From Proteles cristata cristata (lineage: Eukaryota; Chordata; Mammalia; Carnivora; Hyaenidae), in assembly GCA_017311185.1 (NCBI GenBank), contig JAESUZ010003095.1, positions 1 to 64,000 on the forward strand: a stretch of DNA of 64,000 bases, written 5' to 3'. Position numbers and translations under genes: made by a program. Of this stretch, positions 36,280-48,589 are shown one piece after another; position 1 is the stretch's first letter, and the number at the start of each line of letters is the position of its first letter. A model generated the notes under the pieces. That model had not been told where the DNA came from. It made no database searches and saw only the letters and a list, made by a program, of their open reading frames with translations.

Positions 36280-37500
36280 AAGATGACCATTTAGTTGTAT
36301 GGGCTTAAATATGGTCTCTAATACCATTTGGTAAACTTACGGGTCTTTCAACTTGATACTTGAGACACAATGCAGGTAAAAGGGATGATCCCTTCGTAGA
36401 ACAGGTGGATTTCTCTAAGTGGATGAGTTTTTAAAGTTTACATGCCCTTAGTGTAACTTATAATGGGCGGAGATGGTTATTACATTTAGGATATTGATAT
36501 TGTAAGGTTACTTTTCAGTCTGAAATAGCCAATGCGTACTTGATTAGACAACCAGTGACATTCTGCACATGCCAGCTATTTATAAGGGGAAACTATAATA
36601 GCAAAGATTTCCCCAGTTGTCAGTGAAGAAGTGCAAGGCATCAGATTTTCTACACTTAACTGATGAATCATTAAAAAAAAAATAAAGAGAAATAACGAAA
36701 GGCAAGAAGCCCCTTCAGGAGAGAAATATTCAAGAAGGCAACCAGATAAGTAGGAAGGAGGATCCAACTTTCCTTTTGACTTTATATTTGTGTTTTAATT
36801 GTTAATTCCCTCCCCAAAATTAAAATATTATTAGATTTCTATGTATACAAATAATGAAAGGTCATTGTTAAATTCAGTTAAGAGTGGAAAGGTAAATGAG
36901 AGTAAAACATTTGAAGGATAATTCTTCATTTACCTTGTTTTGTATAATATATACAATTCTACATAAACATTACTTAATGCTGGTTTTATCTTAGACTCCA
37001 TTTTAGCCCACATAACTTTTATTATGTGATGATGTCTTGGTGTTCGTTATTCAAGAGCTTTCTCCATATTGATACAGATAACACCTCTGCATATATACAT
37101 ACATACATGCAATAGATTTATTATGATTTACTGTTGTACAGAAATGTATATCATTTACACTCTTGCTCATTTTACTTATCTTAACAGTAGAGTATAGGAC
37201 GGTAACATAGAATCCCTTCTTTATTTCCTCTTGGTTTACTTTGTTCACTATTTAATCTCTTGAGACAACTCTTAAGGTTATGTTTCTTGTGTTTGTTTTT
37301 GGGTCATTACTTCATTTATAATGAAGGCATTGCAGGCCTACATTTTTCAAAGTTTACCTGTGAATTATAGATTTGTTACAAAGTACTCTTGTCCTCATTA
37401 CATCTTAGATAAGGTGTAATTTCTGTTTCCTTTTTGGCCCATGAATTATTTATAAGAGTTTCTGAGTTTTCCATGTTGTTAGGTTTTTAAAATCGTTTTA

Positions 37501-37712
37501 GGGGCGCCTGGGTGGCTTAGTCGGTTAAGCGTCCGACTTTCGCTTAGGTCATGATCTCACGGTTCGTGGGTTCGAGCCCCGCGTCGGGCTCTGTGCTGAC
37601 TGTCAGCTCGGAGCCTGGAGCCTGTTTCAGAGTCTGTGACTCCCTCTCTCTCTGACCCTCCCCTGCTCATGCTGTCTCTCTCTTAGGAATAAAAAAAAAA
37701 AAAAAAAAGGCA
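37501..37712 (+). mobile_element. Young SINE, perfect 14-bp duplication
   Basis: Plus strand, consensus-like head. Flanked by ttaaaatcgtttta at 37487-37500 and 37713-37726. Uninterrupted 18-A tail. Confidence 0.93.
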
Positions 37713-38035
37713 TTAAAATCGTTTTAGTATTTGTTTCCAAATTTCGTTGGTTATAATTTTTAAAAAATCTGATAAAGGTATTTTTTATGACCAAGTAAAA
37801 GATTTTTATTAAAGGTCCTGATTGATTAAAAAATCTGTGTATCTGTCTATATATGTATATATACACATTACATCTATATTTTATTATTTGTTATTTTTAG
37901 GTATATACGCAGAGATTCTGATTTAATTTGTGAATTGTCTGTGCATTGGAGTTTTTAAAGCTTTCAGATGAGTCTCTGATTCTAATATACAACTGATGCC
38001 AAGAATCACTGCCCTAATAACATAATGATTCTAGT

Positions 38036-38215
38036 CCAGTGATTCTCAGAATGTGGACCAGTTGCATCAACATCACCTGGGAACTTATTAGAAAGACAAA
38101 TTCTTCTCCTTTCCCTAGATCTACTAAATCGGGAACTTGGGGCTAGAAGGGGTCTAGCAATCTGTATTTTAAAAAGCCTGCAAGATAATTCTAATACTGC
38201 AGATTGAGAGCCACT
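38036..38215 (+). mobile_element. MER20-like hAT DNA transposon
   Basis: Begins ccagtgattctcagaatgtg and ends attgagagccact. 'catcacctgggaacttatta' is typical of MER20. Non-coding. Confidence 0.7.
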
Positions 38216-38235
38216 AATCAATACCAGTAGCTTGA

Positions 38236-38452
38236 CAATGGGGATGGTTTTATCTCCCAGAAGACATTTTGGTAATATTTTGGGAACATTTTTGGTTGTC
38301 ACAACTGGGGAGGGGGTTGGAAGAGACTAGTACTGCTGGCATTTGGTTGGTAGGAGCCGGGGATCAGTGAGTATCCTATGTTCACTGGACAGCCACCTAC
38401 AGCAAAGAATTATCTGGCCCAAAGTGTCAGTAGTACTGCTGTGTAGAAACTG
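38236..38452 (+). mobile_element. Old DNA transposon fragment, family unsure
   Basis: 'cattttggtaatattttggg', 'tttttggttgtcacaactgg' and 'caaagaattatctggccc' form a common old mammalian DNA-transposon-like repeat. Non-coding. Confidence 0.5.
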
Positions 38453-38459
38453 ATCTGGA

Positions 38460-38815
38460 CCGTGATTTCTACACTTTAGCTTCTCATTACCACCAGTTGG
38501 AGAACTTTTAAAAATTCTTACTCCAGGGGCACCTGGGTGACTCAGTTAAGTGTCTGACTTTTGATCTCAGTTCAGGTCATGATCTCACAGTTTGTGAGAG
38601 CTTGGGATCCTGTCTCTCCTTCTCTCTTCTCTCTTCTCCTCCCCTGCTACTGGGCATGTGAGTGCTCTCTTCCTCTGTCTCTCTCTGTCAAAAATAAACT
38701 TAAAAAAGAATTCTGACTCCAGATTTGGTTTAATTAGTCATTGATGAGGACCGGGCATCACATTTTAAAAAGCTATCCACGTTATTGTATCTTCAGCCAT
38801 GATTGAAAATCACTG
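38460..38815 (+). mobile_element. MER5-like hAT DNA transposon split by a SINE
   Basis: Outer parts before 38527 and after 38708 read as one diverged MER5-like element, ending 'ttgaaaatcactg'. Confidence 0.55.
38527..38708 (+). mobile_element. SINE with target-site duplication
   Basis: Plus strand, shortened middle. Flanked by aattcttactccag (38513-38526) and aattctgactccag (38709-38722). Confidence 0.88.
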
Positions 38816-39491
38816 CTATGGCACTGTTTGTGGGTATACCTAAAACTTTTATAATAGATGGATCAAGGTGATTCTAAACCTACTGATCCATTTTAATACA
38901 AAAAGATAGACAAGTAGTCATTATTACCACCTGATGTGATGTAGTAGGAAGTATAAAACACTAACTCTAGAAATCCAACTACCATTTTAGAAGTACATGT
39001 TCACACTATGAGGATGTCATCAGCAAAATCCAGAATGTAGAAACTCCAAGACAGATCATACAGACTTCTGTCAGGAAACACTGCCAACAAGGGAAAAAAA
39101 AAAAAGGGAAAATTGCTATTAATAGAAATTTAAGATACTTACCAATTTGTGCATCTTGTTTGGAACTTGTCTTGAAAGAGCAACAGAAAAACAAAACATT
39201 TTTTGAGAAAATGGAAAATTTAAACACATATTTTATAAAGGCAACTTTTATAAATGTGTGTGTTTGTGTTTATACTATATCTACATATGTATGTACGTAT
39301 TTTCGGGGGGTTGTATGTGTAGGGGAAACTAGAGGTTATAGTTAAAACAAGATTGGCCCTATATTGATGGTTGTTGACACCGTGTCCTGGGTATATTGGG
39401 ATTTATCATAATATTCTCTCTACTTTTGTGTGTACTGAAAAATATACTGTCAAGACAGTATTTGTCAAAAAGAATTTGAAAAACTCAAGAC

Positions 39492-39713
39492 GGGCGCCTG
39501 GGTGGCTTAGTTGGTTAAGCGTCCGACTTCCGCTCAGGTCATGATCTCACAGTTCATGGGTTTGAACCCCGCGTTGGGCTCTGTGCTGACAGCCTGCTCA
39601 TAGAGGGCCTGGAGCCTATTTCAGATTCTGTGTCTCCCTCTCTCTCTGACCCTCTCCTGCTCACGCTGTCTGTCTCTCTCTCAGAAGTAAATAAAAACAT
39701 TAAAAAAAAACCC
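39492..39713 (+). mobile_element. Fairly young SINE, perfect 13-bp duplication
   Basis: Plus strand. Flanked by aaaaactcaagac at 39479-39491 and 39714-39726. Confidence 0.91.
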
Positions 39714-39825
39714 AAAAACTCAAGACCATAGGTATTTCCACAATGTAAAAAAAAAAAAAATCAGTCCATTGGATTTGGAGCCATGAATATCATTTGATGC
39801 TCTTAGGAAATGTATTTCATCGGAG

Positions 39826-40038
39826 GGGTGCCTGGGTAGCTTAGTTGGTTAAGCATCCAACTTCCACTCAGGTCATGATCTCATGGTCTGTGAGTTTGAG
39901 CCCCTGTCCAGCTCTGTGCTGACAGCTCAGAGCCTGGAGCCTCCTCTGGATTCTGTGTCTCCCTCTCTCTCTTTCCCTTCCCTACTTTCTCTCTCTCTCT
40001 TTCTATTTCTCTCAAAAATGAGCAAACATTAAAAAAAA
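39826..40038 (+). mobile_element. SINE with target-site duplication
   Basis: Plus strand. Flanked by atgtatttcatcggag (39810-39825) and atgtgtttcattggag (40039-40054). Confidence 0.89.
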
Positions 40039-40962
40039 ATGTGTTTCATTGGAGAGGTTGGTCTGAAAGCAAGTGGATGCATGGAGATCTGACAGGAGGT
40101 GATCCATGAGGCAGATAAAGGGGTAAGCAGGAGAGGAGAATATGGTCAACAGTGTTAGGTTTGAGTCGGGATAGGGTTATGTGTGTTTGAATGATGGCAA
40201 AGATCTGGTAGAGACAGAGACACTGAGTCTCAGGGAAGAAACAGGGAGCATGTATAAGCATTGGTTTCCTTAAAACCGTATCAACAGACCTCGAGTTGAA
40301 TAGTGTATATAAATTACTTAGCATTACTTCTGTCATATTAACAATTATCATTATGAGAGCTTTGGAACTTGGGCGTGTGCTATGTGTATTCAAAGATAGT
40401 TCTCTCTGTGGGTATGACTTTTCTGGTTGATGTTAAATTTTTGGTGATATTTTTCTATCTTTAATCGTTTTGCAGATTGTTATAATAAAACACTAAAATT
40501 AACATGTTCTTATATTTCTTTACAGTGTTTGATGTATCTAGAACAGATTTTAGAACTGCAAATAATTGTATGCATGTGTTGAAATAATAAGATAGTAAAC
40601 TACATGTGAACTCATAGCTGAATACTTTTATAGACCTAAGTTAAATAAGTAAGGCGAATGTATTCACGGGAGGAGAGGGGGGTGAGGTAGGCTGGGGGGA
40701 GAGGCAGGGAATAAATGAGAGTAGAGGGAGAAAATGATAGGACAATATGTTTAAGTTAAATGTTTATTCAGGGCAAGCTTACATTGATCTCTTATTGTTA
40801 CTTTTGTTATTTTTATTTCCAGCTATATTGTCTCGTGCCAGAAAATATGACTTTATCTGAAGGCTTTCCATTTCCTTTTCTCTTGTAATTCGCTTGAGAA
40901 AATATAGTGCAAGAATGACACTTGTTAAAATTGGGCTTTTTTTTTTCCCTTTTTTTAACCAG

Positions 40963-41037
40963 AACCGTTCACTATGAAGGTGGTGCTGTATCTGTCCATG
41001 CACGTTCCCTGTGGAGACTAGAGACACTAAGAGTTGC
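40963..41037 (+). CDS. RYR2: RYR2 exon 11 (codons 258 partial to 283 partial)
   Basis: This 75-nt exon begins with the last base of the Arg258 codon and ends with GC of Ala283. The acceptor lies behind a long T-rich tract ending ttaaccag; the donor is GC|gtaagt, close to perfect. The translation is [20 protein letters not shown] then TLRV. It is the second half of MIR repeat 3 in domain B. Arg276 (AGA at 41015-41017) is one of the three arginines reported to bind a chloride ion in the RyR2 N-terminal structure. The exon length is a multiple of three with equal phases at both ends. It follows the 29.6-kb intron 10, the largest in the window. Confidence 0.96.
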
Positions 41038-42005
41038 GTAAGTAGAGCCTGTAAATACAGCCAAGTGCTCCAAGTGTACAAAATCCTGTGCACTTGTGCT
41101 TTTATGGGAGATGGTCATGCTAACTACAGCGAACAAGCAAATGAAACACTGAGAAAGCTTCTTTTGAAGAAGGAGAGTTTCTCTTCTTTCCCTTCCGCCT
41201 ACCTTTCTTTGGCCTTCTTTGGCCTAAATTCACCTGGTAGAACACAATACTTGTATACAGTCCACTCTTGTCTTTAGCCTGATTTTGTTTTGGGGACATC
41301 ATGTCATCCCAGTCTGGGCATCTCCTGGCCAAAGGTGCTCTGAGGACAGGGAGACAGATGTAAGTCTTGGAAACAGAACAAGTAGTTTGCGAGCCTGTTA
41401 CACATTTCAGGTCTGATAGACTCTGGATTTAACCTTCTAAAGGCACACATAAAACGGGAAACTTGAACGTGAATGAGAGTACAAGGTTATTACTGGCAGT
41501 CATTATCTTTATTTACAAACATCTTGATAGCTGAGTAAGAAATATGGACTGTAATACAAAGCCAGTTTGTGGACTGTATGTTTGTTTGTTATAGAAACAC
41601 GTACAGATGAATATAAATGTATATATGTATGTATATATATAGGTATATATTCTTTTTTTCTCCTTCTGGTGACTCCAAAATCTTGTTCAGCGATTGACTT
41701 TTAGTTCCTTCATATAAATGCAATGTTGATGATAGAGGTGTCATTTTGAACTATTTTAAATAGAATTAGAATATTAATCAGATTTTTTTTTTTTTATGAT
41801 TGGGAGGTCCAGTCCTTTGCCTAAAAAGCACTAAGTTTTCAATGTATTTGTTACCTATTGTATTATACTTTTGGGAAATTATTAAGATTATAGCTTCCCT
41901 GGATGGGCGTAGGGAACTGTTTACCTATAGAGTAACTGCCTTTGAAGACCTAATATTTTGAGATTAATGCTTATCTAATGATGATTAAGATAGTTTAGTG
42001 GTCTT

Positions 42006-42217
42006 GAGGCACACTGGGTTATGCATCTGACTCTTGGTTTTAGCTCATATCATGGTCTCACCGTTCATGAGTTCGAGCCCCACATCAGGCTCCATGCTGG
42101 CAGTACAGAGCCTGCTTGGGATTCTCTCTCTTTTCTTCTCTCTCTGCCCTCCCTGTGTGTGCTCTCTCACTCTCTCTCTCAAAATAAATAAATAAACTTT
42201 AATAATAATAATAATAA
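42006..42217 (+). mobile_element. SINE with perfect 19-bp duplication
   Basis: Plus strand. Flanked by aagatagtttagtggtctt at 41987-42005 and 42218-42236. The head has a deletion (gaggcacactgggttatgc); the tail carries (AAT)n. Confidence 0.9.
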
Positions 42218-42667
42218 AAGATAGTTTAGTGGTCTTTAGTTTTTTCTTACATATTCCATACATTGATTTAAAAAAAATTTGAAAATATATCCTTGAATAT
42301 TGTAAGTTTTGACATATACATTTTTTTGCTATCAGTTTAAATCAGTGCCTAGAATATGCTTAGTGTATTATAAGTAGTGACATCTTGAAATGGGGATACA
42401 TTTTTTTAAAGTACCTTGTTGATTCTAAATACTGCTGTGATTTAATACCCATCTTTGTCTATTGAAAATACTTGAACATAGTCTTTCTTAACAGTAAAAA
42501 TTCTATATTCTCTTCTTCCTTGCCATCATTATTCTGTTACTCCTCATGACCATTTTTTATCCCAGTCATACTGTTTTCTGATTGGAAGATTTATTTTAAC
42601 TCATGCTGTCATATGTCTATGCAACAGAAATATAAATATGTATGTAAGTTAAATACATTATATTTCT

Positions 42668-42874
42668 TTTTTTAAATGTTTATTTATTTTTGAAAGAGAA
42701 AGAAAGCATGCAAGCAGGAGAGGGTAGAGACAGAGGGAGAGAGAGAATCCCAAGCAGACTCTGTACCTTCAATGCAAAGCCTGATGCGAGGCTTGAACTC
42801 ATTAACCATGAGATCATGACCTGAGCTGAAACCAAGAGTCAGATGCTTAACCAACTGAACCTCCCAGGTGCCCC
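42668..42874 (-). mobile_element. SINE (carnivore SINEC type)
   Basis: Minus strand; head ends cctcccaggtgcccc. Confidence 0.87.
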
Positions 42875-42928
42875 TTATTTTTTACATTTCTTATGATAGT
42901 AAGTCTATAACTTTAAAAAGTTCTTCTA

Positions 42929-43156
42929 GAGGCACCTGAGTAGCTCAGTTGGTTAAGCATCTGACTTCGGCTCAGGTCATCAACTCACGGTTCGTGGGTT
43001 TGAGCCCCGTGTTTGGCTCTGTGCGGACAGCTAGCTCAGAGCCTGGAGCCTGTTTCAGATTTTGTATCTCCCTCTCTCTCTGACCCTCCCCTGCTCATGC
43101 TGTCTCTTTCTTTCTCTCTCAGAAATAAGTAAAACATTTAAAAAATTAAAAAAAAT
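42929..43156 (+). mobile_element. SINE with target-site duplication
   Basis: Plus strand. Flanked by aaaaagttcttcta (42915-42928) and aaaaagttctttta (43157-43170). Confidence 0.9.
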
Positions 43157-43999
43157 AAAAAGTTCTTTTATATTAACCTCATTAATTATTAATTGAGAGT
43201 ATGTTTCTTCCATATAAATACATACCTCATGATATCCACCAGAATATTAAAACTTTTGGTAAATACTGAAATTAAATGTAAAATTTTATTGCATCTTTTA
43301 ATGAGAGGAAAAATACTCATTTTTTCCACCACTCATTTTATGGCATCCTCATAAAACAAAGGGGACAAGACTCTGAGCTTTCATGTGCTTTTATAGATTA
43401 TTCAAAGAATTTAGGGAAAGGGATTTTAAATACGTGCATGTATTTCCTTTACTTGTGTTTTATAAAAGTGGCAGCTTAATTAGAGAAGTGAAATAATCCA
43501 TAGGAACTTAGATCTGTGGTGTTGCCATGAGAAAGCAGATTCCAGATGTGTTTTCAAATTTATAGATTCCTGATTGTGTGCTTAAAGAAATGGATTTTTT
43601 TTTTGAGCGAATGAGGCCCTAAATCTGTCTGATTTTATAGATTAAATGAAACATAACAAAACAAAAAAACAAAAGGAAGGATGTAAATTTCTGAAAAACA
43701 GACAAGGTTTCCTTTTTTATTCTCACCGTTGTTATTGATGAACAGTTATTACGTAAATCCCGGTCATTCTGGACATCTTTCTGTTAAGTGGTCTGAATTC
43801 TCTTTCTCTACTGGTGCCTAATGTTTGAAGTTTGAAATGGGAAGCATGGGCTTTGTTTTAACTTTGAATTTGGGTGACTGATCATATAGAAAGAGCCTGG
43901 TCTTGTGGTGATCCAGAGGTGAAAGGGGGTACTTCCTAGCCTCAGTGTCTACGACTGTGAGGATTGTCTCCGAATCCAAATGACAGCAAGAAGAGTTTG

Positions 44000-44013
44000 A
44001 CACCAGAGGGCAG
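44000..44013 (+). promoter_or_regulatory. CTCF-like motif in intron 11
   Basis: ACACCAGAGGGCAG matches the CTCF core CCASYAGRKGGCRS at 13 of 14 positions (only the first differs). It is in a stretch free of recognised repeats. Motif match only. Confidence 0.4.
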
Positions 44014-45341
44014 AGAAGGTAGTTTTTCAACCATTTTAAAGATGAGAGATGATTTTTTTGTACTGTGTGACCCTTGTTTTACACTGTTTCATCTTGTGTC
44101 TGTGGTAGGAAAGCAGGTTCACTTGTAATGAATGTAATTATGTTAAAGTGTTTTCTCAGGTTCTGTTAATTTTTGAACGACTTTGACTTCATTGTAAATG
44201 TTCAAATTTGATTGCATTTACTTTACGTGTCTTATTATATACATTGGCCATGCAAATACTCATTTTTTCCTTATACTTAGGAAACGAGAGTCAACAATTA
44301 GGCTTATGTGTGTAACAGAATTTTATATCCAAAGGTCAATATTTATCTTATAATATTTGGGGTATTCTTTTTTTCCCTCCAAAAAGGTCTCAAACTATAT
44401 ATTTGTTATAAATTACACAGCCTAGTAATTAGATATTCTGTATCACATACTCATATAAATAATGTTGTCATAAGTTTTTCAGTATCATGAACTTTTAAAT
44501 AAGGTAAGTTTTAGTTTGGGGAGTTAAATAAAATAGGACACACTTTCCTGTGCTTCATCCCAATGTAAAGTTGTAGGAACATTGTACATACAATATATGT
44601 TGGTTTCTGTAGTGGAAATGATCATTGCAATGAAAAATATGCCTTCTGTGTCCTTCACATTTCACTTTCTTGTATGTTACAAAAACCCCACAAAAATCAA
44701 AGGTGGATATATCATGAGGAATGACCAAATACTCCCCATTCCTGTGAAGTCCTTTCAAGTAGATAGGGAACAGGTTTCTGCTATGTTACCACTGGAAATT
44801 GCTATAATGTTACTATTCTTATTTTCAGTTTTTACTAAATATTGTCTTGCCCCTTCTTTTAGACTTTCCTCTTTTCTTCTGGGGCATGGGCATTGGAAGC
44901 CAGCTAATTTGAGTGGCTCAAGAAAATGTGCTTAAACTTTATAGAGTTTTACCAGTGATTGGCCCAATTCATTCCATTTCTGACATAATCCTCTTGGTGA
45001 CTTGAAAGGCGTGCTGGCAAACATGTGCCCTATTCAGTAGACTCACACATAGTATCTAGAATACCTTCTAGAAGTTCTATCACAAAGTATTACTTTGTCG
45101 AAATTTGGGACTAGTTTGAAAATGAAATTTTTTAATGATAATTAAGATGAGTCATTCCTTAGAAAAAACATTCAGCTGCTTCTTCAAATAATGGAAATGA
45201 ATATTAAACATAATTGTGTTTTCCAAAGCATCTGCCAAGGATATACTTAATTTTATAAGAGGGGAATGAACAGAGCTGGTTTATTTACAAGACTAGAAAT
45301 GATTTAATATTCTGTTGTTGGTAAATGAACTTTAATTGCAT

Positions 45342-45542
45342 TAAAAAAATATTTTTGAGAAGCAGAACATGAGAGGGGGAGGGGCAGAGAGAGAGGGAGA
45401 CACAGAATGTGAAGCAGGCTCCAGGCTCTGAGCTGTCAGCACAGAGCCCCACGTGGGGCTCAAACTTGCCAACCGTGATATCAAGAGTCAAGCTGAAGTC
45501 AGACTGTCAACTGCTCAGCTGACTGAGCTACCCAGGCACCCC
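45342..45542 (-). mobile_element. SINE (carnivore SINEC type)
   Basis: Minus strand; T-rich end, body with 'gagagggggaggggcagag', head ending ctacccaggcacccc. Confidence 0.87.
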
Positions 45543-46424
45543 ACGGACATTCTCTTTAGAGTTACATTTTTTTTCTCTTTATAAAGTACATAACAGTCTC
45601 CTCTTTATGTTTTTTGCCTTAAATTCTAATCTGTTCAATAGCAACTTTACCATAACTATTTCCTTTTGAATTTATATCCTTGGTGATTGTTGTCATTCAT
45701 TTACTTTTCGTTCTTTAAAAAATTATTCGATTGTCAGCATATGTCTTGTCAGTGATCAGAGACTGTCACTGTTTTGCATCATGTTAACTGAAAGTCATGC
45801 CTATCAGAGCTTTGTTTCCCTTCCTTACCTTCGTGAGTCCAAGGTTCAGATTCACGTGACTCTCTTCTAACACAGCACTTTGCAAAACAAGGATGGTCTG
45901 CGTCTTGATTTTTCTTTTCGACCATGTCTGAGAATTATTTCAAAAAGCAGATTTTAATGATCAGAGCTTTGCTTTTTACCTTTTTTCTGCAACTTTAGTT
46001 TGTATATTCCGATGATTGCATTTTATTTTTTTCCCTCTCGACCTTTTTAGAATTCTCTTTTTATTGGTTTGTCTTTTTTGCTAATCAGTTTTCAATGATA
46101 CAGCTGTTCCACATTATTAAAATTCAGTGTACTGGAATAGATTTCTTTTTTCAAGCAAATATGTACTTTATATATATGAGCTCCAATTAATCATACTTAA
46201 GCATTGACTAAATTACCATTGTTTTTCAAGTCTCTGGGAAGTCAACAAAAGTTTTATTTTTGCAACAGAAGTTTTTAGCTAGTGAATTCTAAAGTATTAT
46301 TTAAACTAAAATTTCTATTGTAATTTCTATATCTATGACTTGTGATTAGATGTTAACTTGGAACACAGGTCCTTAGTCATTATTACATAAAGTAGTATGT
46401 AATGTGAATGGTATCATATTTAAA

Positions 46425-46625
46425 GTTGAAGTCCTTGAGTTAAATTTTACTCCTATTTATTTTTAGCTATGTAACATTGACTATTCCCTAATCATTCTGT
46501 ATAACCTTTTCGTTATTTATGGAATGAAATTAATACCACCAACATCATAAGATTTTTGAGTACATTAAATAAAGCAATATATACAAAGCAAAGTTTAGTG
46601 TCCAACACATACATTTTACTTGCTT
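46425..46625 (+). repeat. Possible diverged MIR
   Basis: Weak MIR-like order just upstream of exon 12 ('gctatgtaacattgac', 'ttatggaatgaaattaatac'). Low certainty. Confidence 0.35.
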
Positions 46626-46678
46626 TTTCTCCTTTGATTGTGGATGCTATTGGATCAAGTCTTAACTGTGTTTCTTAG

Positions 46679-46835
46679 GTGGAGTGGAAGCCACATAAGG
46701 TGGGGCCAACCTTTCCGACTACGCCATGTCACAACAGGAAAATACTTGAGTCTCATGGAAGACAAAAACCTTCTACTTATGGACAAAGAAAAGGCTGATG
46801 TAAAGTCAACAGCATTTACCTTCCGATCTTCCAAG
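46679..46835 (+). CDS. RYR2: RYR2 exon 12 (codons 283 partial to 335)
   Basis: This 157-nt exon begins with the last base of Ala283 and ends after Lys335 on a codon boundary. The acceptor is tgtgtttcttag; the donor is AAG|gtaaga, strong. The translation runs [40 protein letters not shown] and [12 protein letters not shown]. This is MIR repeat 4 of domain B. Arg298 (CGC at 46722-46724) is the second arginine of the reported chloride site. The [14 protein letters not shown] stretch separates RyR2 from RYR1, which reads VVVDASKAHTKAT. As far as I recall it is identical to human RyR2. No internal stop or indel. Confidence 0.96.
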
Positions 46836-47958
46836 GTAAGACAGAAAATATAATTTTGGATTATGTGTAAGCATATTCCCAACACATTTCTTCTGATGTT
46901 AGAAATGCAAAAAAAAAAAAAAAAATGATGTGAGCACATTTTACATGTATTTCTAAATTTCCAATATCTCTTTCTTTGCAGTAAAACTCATTTCCTAAAC
47001 TACCAAAACCTTCTCAGATGTCTCACCTGGTTTGTAGTTCTTTGTTTGTTTACATAGAACACATTCATCTAGACTTAGGCACAGTTAACACAAATCTCAT
47101 GCTGTTGTCATGTAACAATATGATAGTAAAGCACATCAAAACTTTTTCCTCAAAGACACATTTATTTACACATCCACTCTTAGATGCAGACCTTTCTTCT
47201 TATGTCTTTTAAATCATTTGTTAGGAACAAGACCTCCTAGAAAACTCTCTAGATCTCTAATGAGAATTCCTTTGAACAATATGATGAGTAGAATAGAAAA
47301 AAAATAAACAACACATGAGCTTCAAAGTCAAAGTGTAATGCTGGTGCTCTGGCACAGCTAGGCCCCTCATTACCTCATGGCTGGTCCCCAACTCAGCAGT
47401 CCCACAATGCAATGGATTCCTAGTCATGCTTCTGCCGTAGACATCTGAATACTAAGCTCATCTTTCTGTTTCCATTACTTCTAGAACAACCATATTTCCA
47501 CTGTCTCCAAGAATCTTGTTGCTGTAGAAATCTGAATACTGATACTGCCTTTCTCCTTTTGTTCTTTCTATAGCAATCCTGATTTTCCAGAGGTAAATGG
47601 ATGCCTCTGGTAAAATGGGCTAGGTTATTCAAATGAATGTTGAAAATACAAAAGAGAAATATATTTTTTAACATTCTTACATACAGATAACCATGGAGCT
47701 AGCAATTTAATTGTTTCTAGTGGGGGGATTGTCTTACTGAAATAAAATAAAACCTGTGCAGGTAAATTTCATCATTCTTTATTATGGCAAAAGCTTGGAA
47801 AAGACTCAAATATTCAACGAATTTAGTTGATAGTTAAATGGTACTAGCTATTAAAATATACTGATTTGGAAAAATATAATATTGTTAAAAGGCAATCATA
47901 ATGTAACTTAAAATTTTTATTTTATTTTTTTTTTACTTAAAAAAGAAAAGAAATCCTT

Positions 47959-48160
47959 GGGGCACTTGGGTGGCTCAGTTGGTTAAGCATTGGACTTTGA
48001 CTCAGGTCATGATCTCGCTCTTCATGAGTTTGAGCCCCGCAGCAGGCTCTGGGCTGACACCTCAGAGCCTGCATCCTCCTAAGGGTTTTGTGGCTCTCTC
48101 TCTGCCCCTCCCCTGCTCACATTTGTCTCTGTCTCCTTCAAAACCTTTAAAAAAAATTAA
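47959..48160 (+). mobile_element. SINE (carnivore SINEC type)
   Basis: Plus strand; head ggggcacttgggtggctcag, tail aaacctttaaaaaaaatt. Confidence 0.87.
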
Positions 48161-48589
48161 AATCTATGATGAAAATTGTGTTTTGCAGTTACATGATAAA
48201 GAAGCATTGAACTTAGAACCAACTAAAAGAGAATAAAAAGTCTTTGATTATAGATGAAATTATTTTTAAAAAAAATTTATATTGTCAAGAGTTTAGAGAA
48301 AATAGTGTAAATCAATTCTTTCATCCCTTTGTTCATTACTATATTTGATCATGGCTCTTGGTCTTTGAAAGAAATACTGGGTTCACTTAAAGCTTTATAT
48401 ATGACGGAATGCTAACCTCAAATAAGTGCCATTGAGAGTAATGATTATGGATCAAATGGCAGAAATAGAACAGAAAACTTTCAGGACGTAGTTTTTAGTA
48501 TGTCAGTTTTACTTGGAATTTTTCTTGGTTCAAAAAATTTTAAGATTTAAAGCATACACACTCTTGCAATGAAAATAAGTACAACAGCT

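Larger units (their letters stand above)
11407..40962 (+). other. RYR2: RYR2 intron 10 (29556 bp)
   Basis: From gttggt to ttaaccag; by far the largest intron here. It carries about 30 SINEs, two long old L1 stretches (22185-23385 and 23745-27135) and a probable HAL1-type relic (27500-31230) split by an LTR-like repeat. A MaLR-type LTR (31235-32030) and DNA transposons (33118-33515, 38036-38817) follow. Apparently unique stretches include 12640-13920, 14930-16290, 17970-19040, 20790-22180, 33860-35240, 36300-37500 and 38820-39490. None shows a gene; short open frames there lack family signatures. Confidence 0.9.
41038..46678 (+). other. RYR2: RYR2 intron 11 (5641 bp)
   Basis: From gtaagt to tttcttag. 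It contains SINEs at 42006-42217, 42668-42874, 42929-43156 and 45342-45542, a possible diverged MIR near 46425-46625, and a CTCF-like motif at 44000-44013. The stretches 41038-41986, 43171-45340 and 45543-46424 look single-copy and AT-rich without a gene. Confidence 0.92.
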
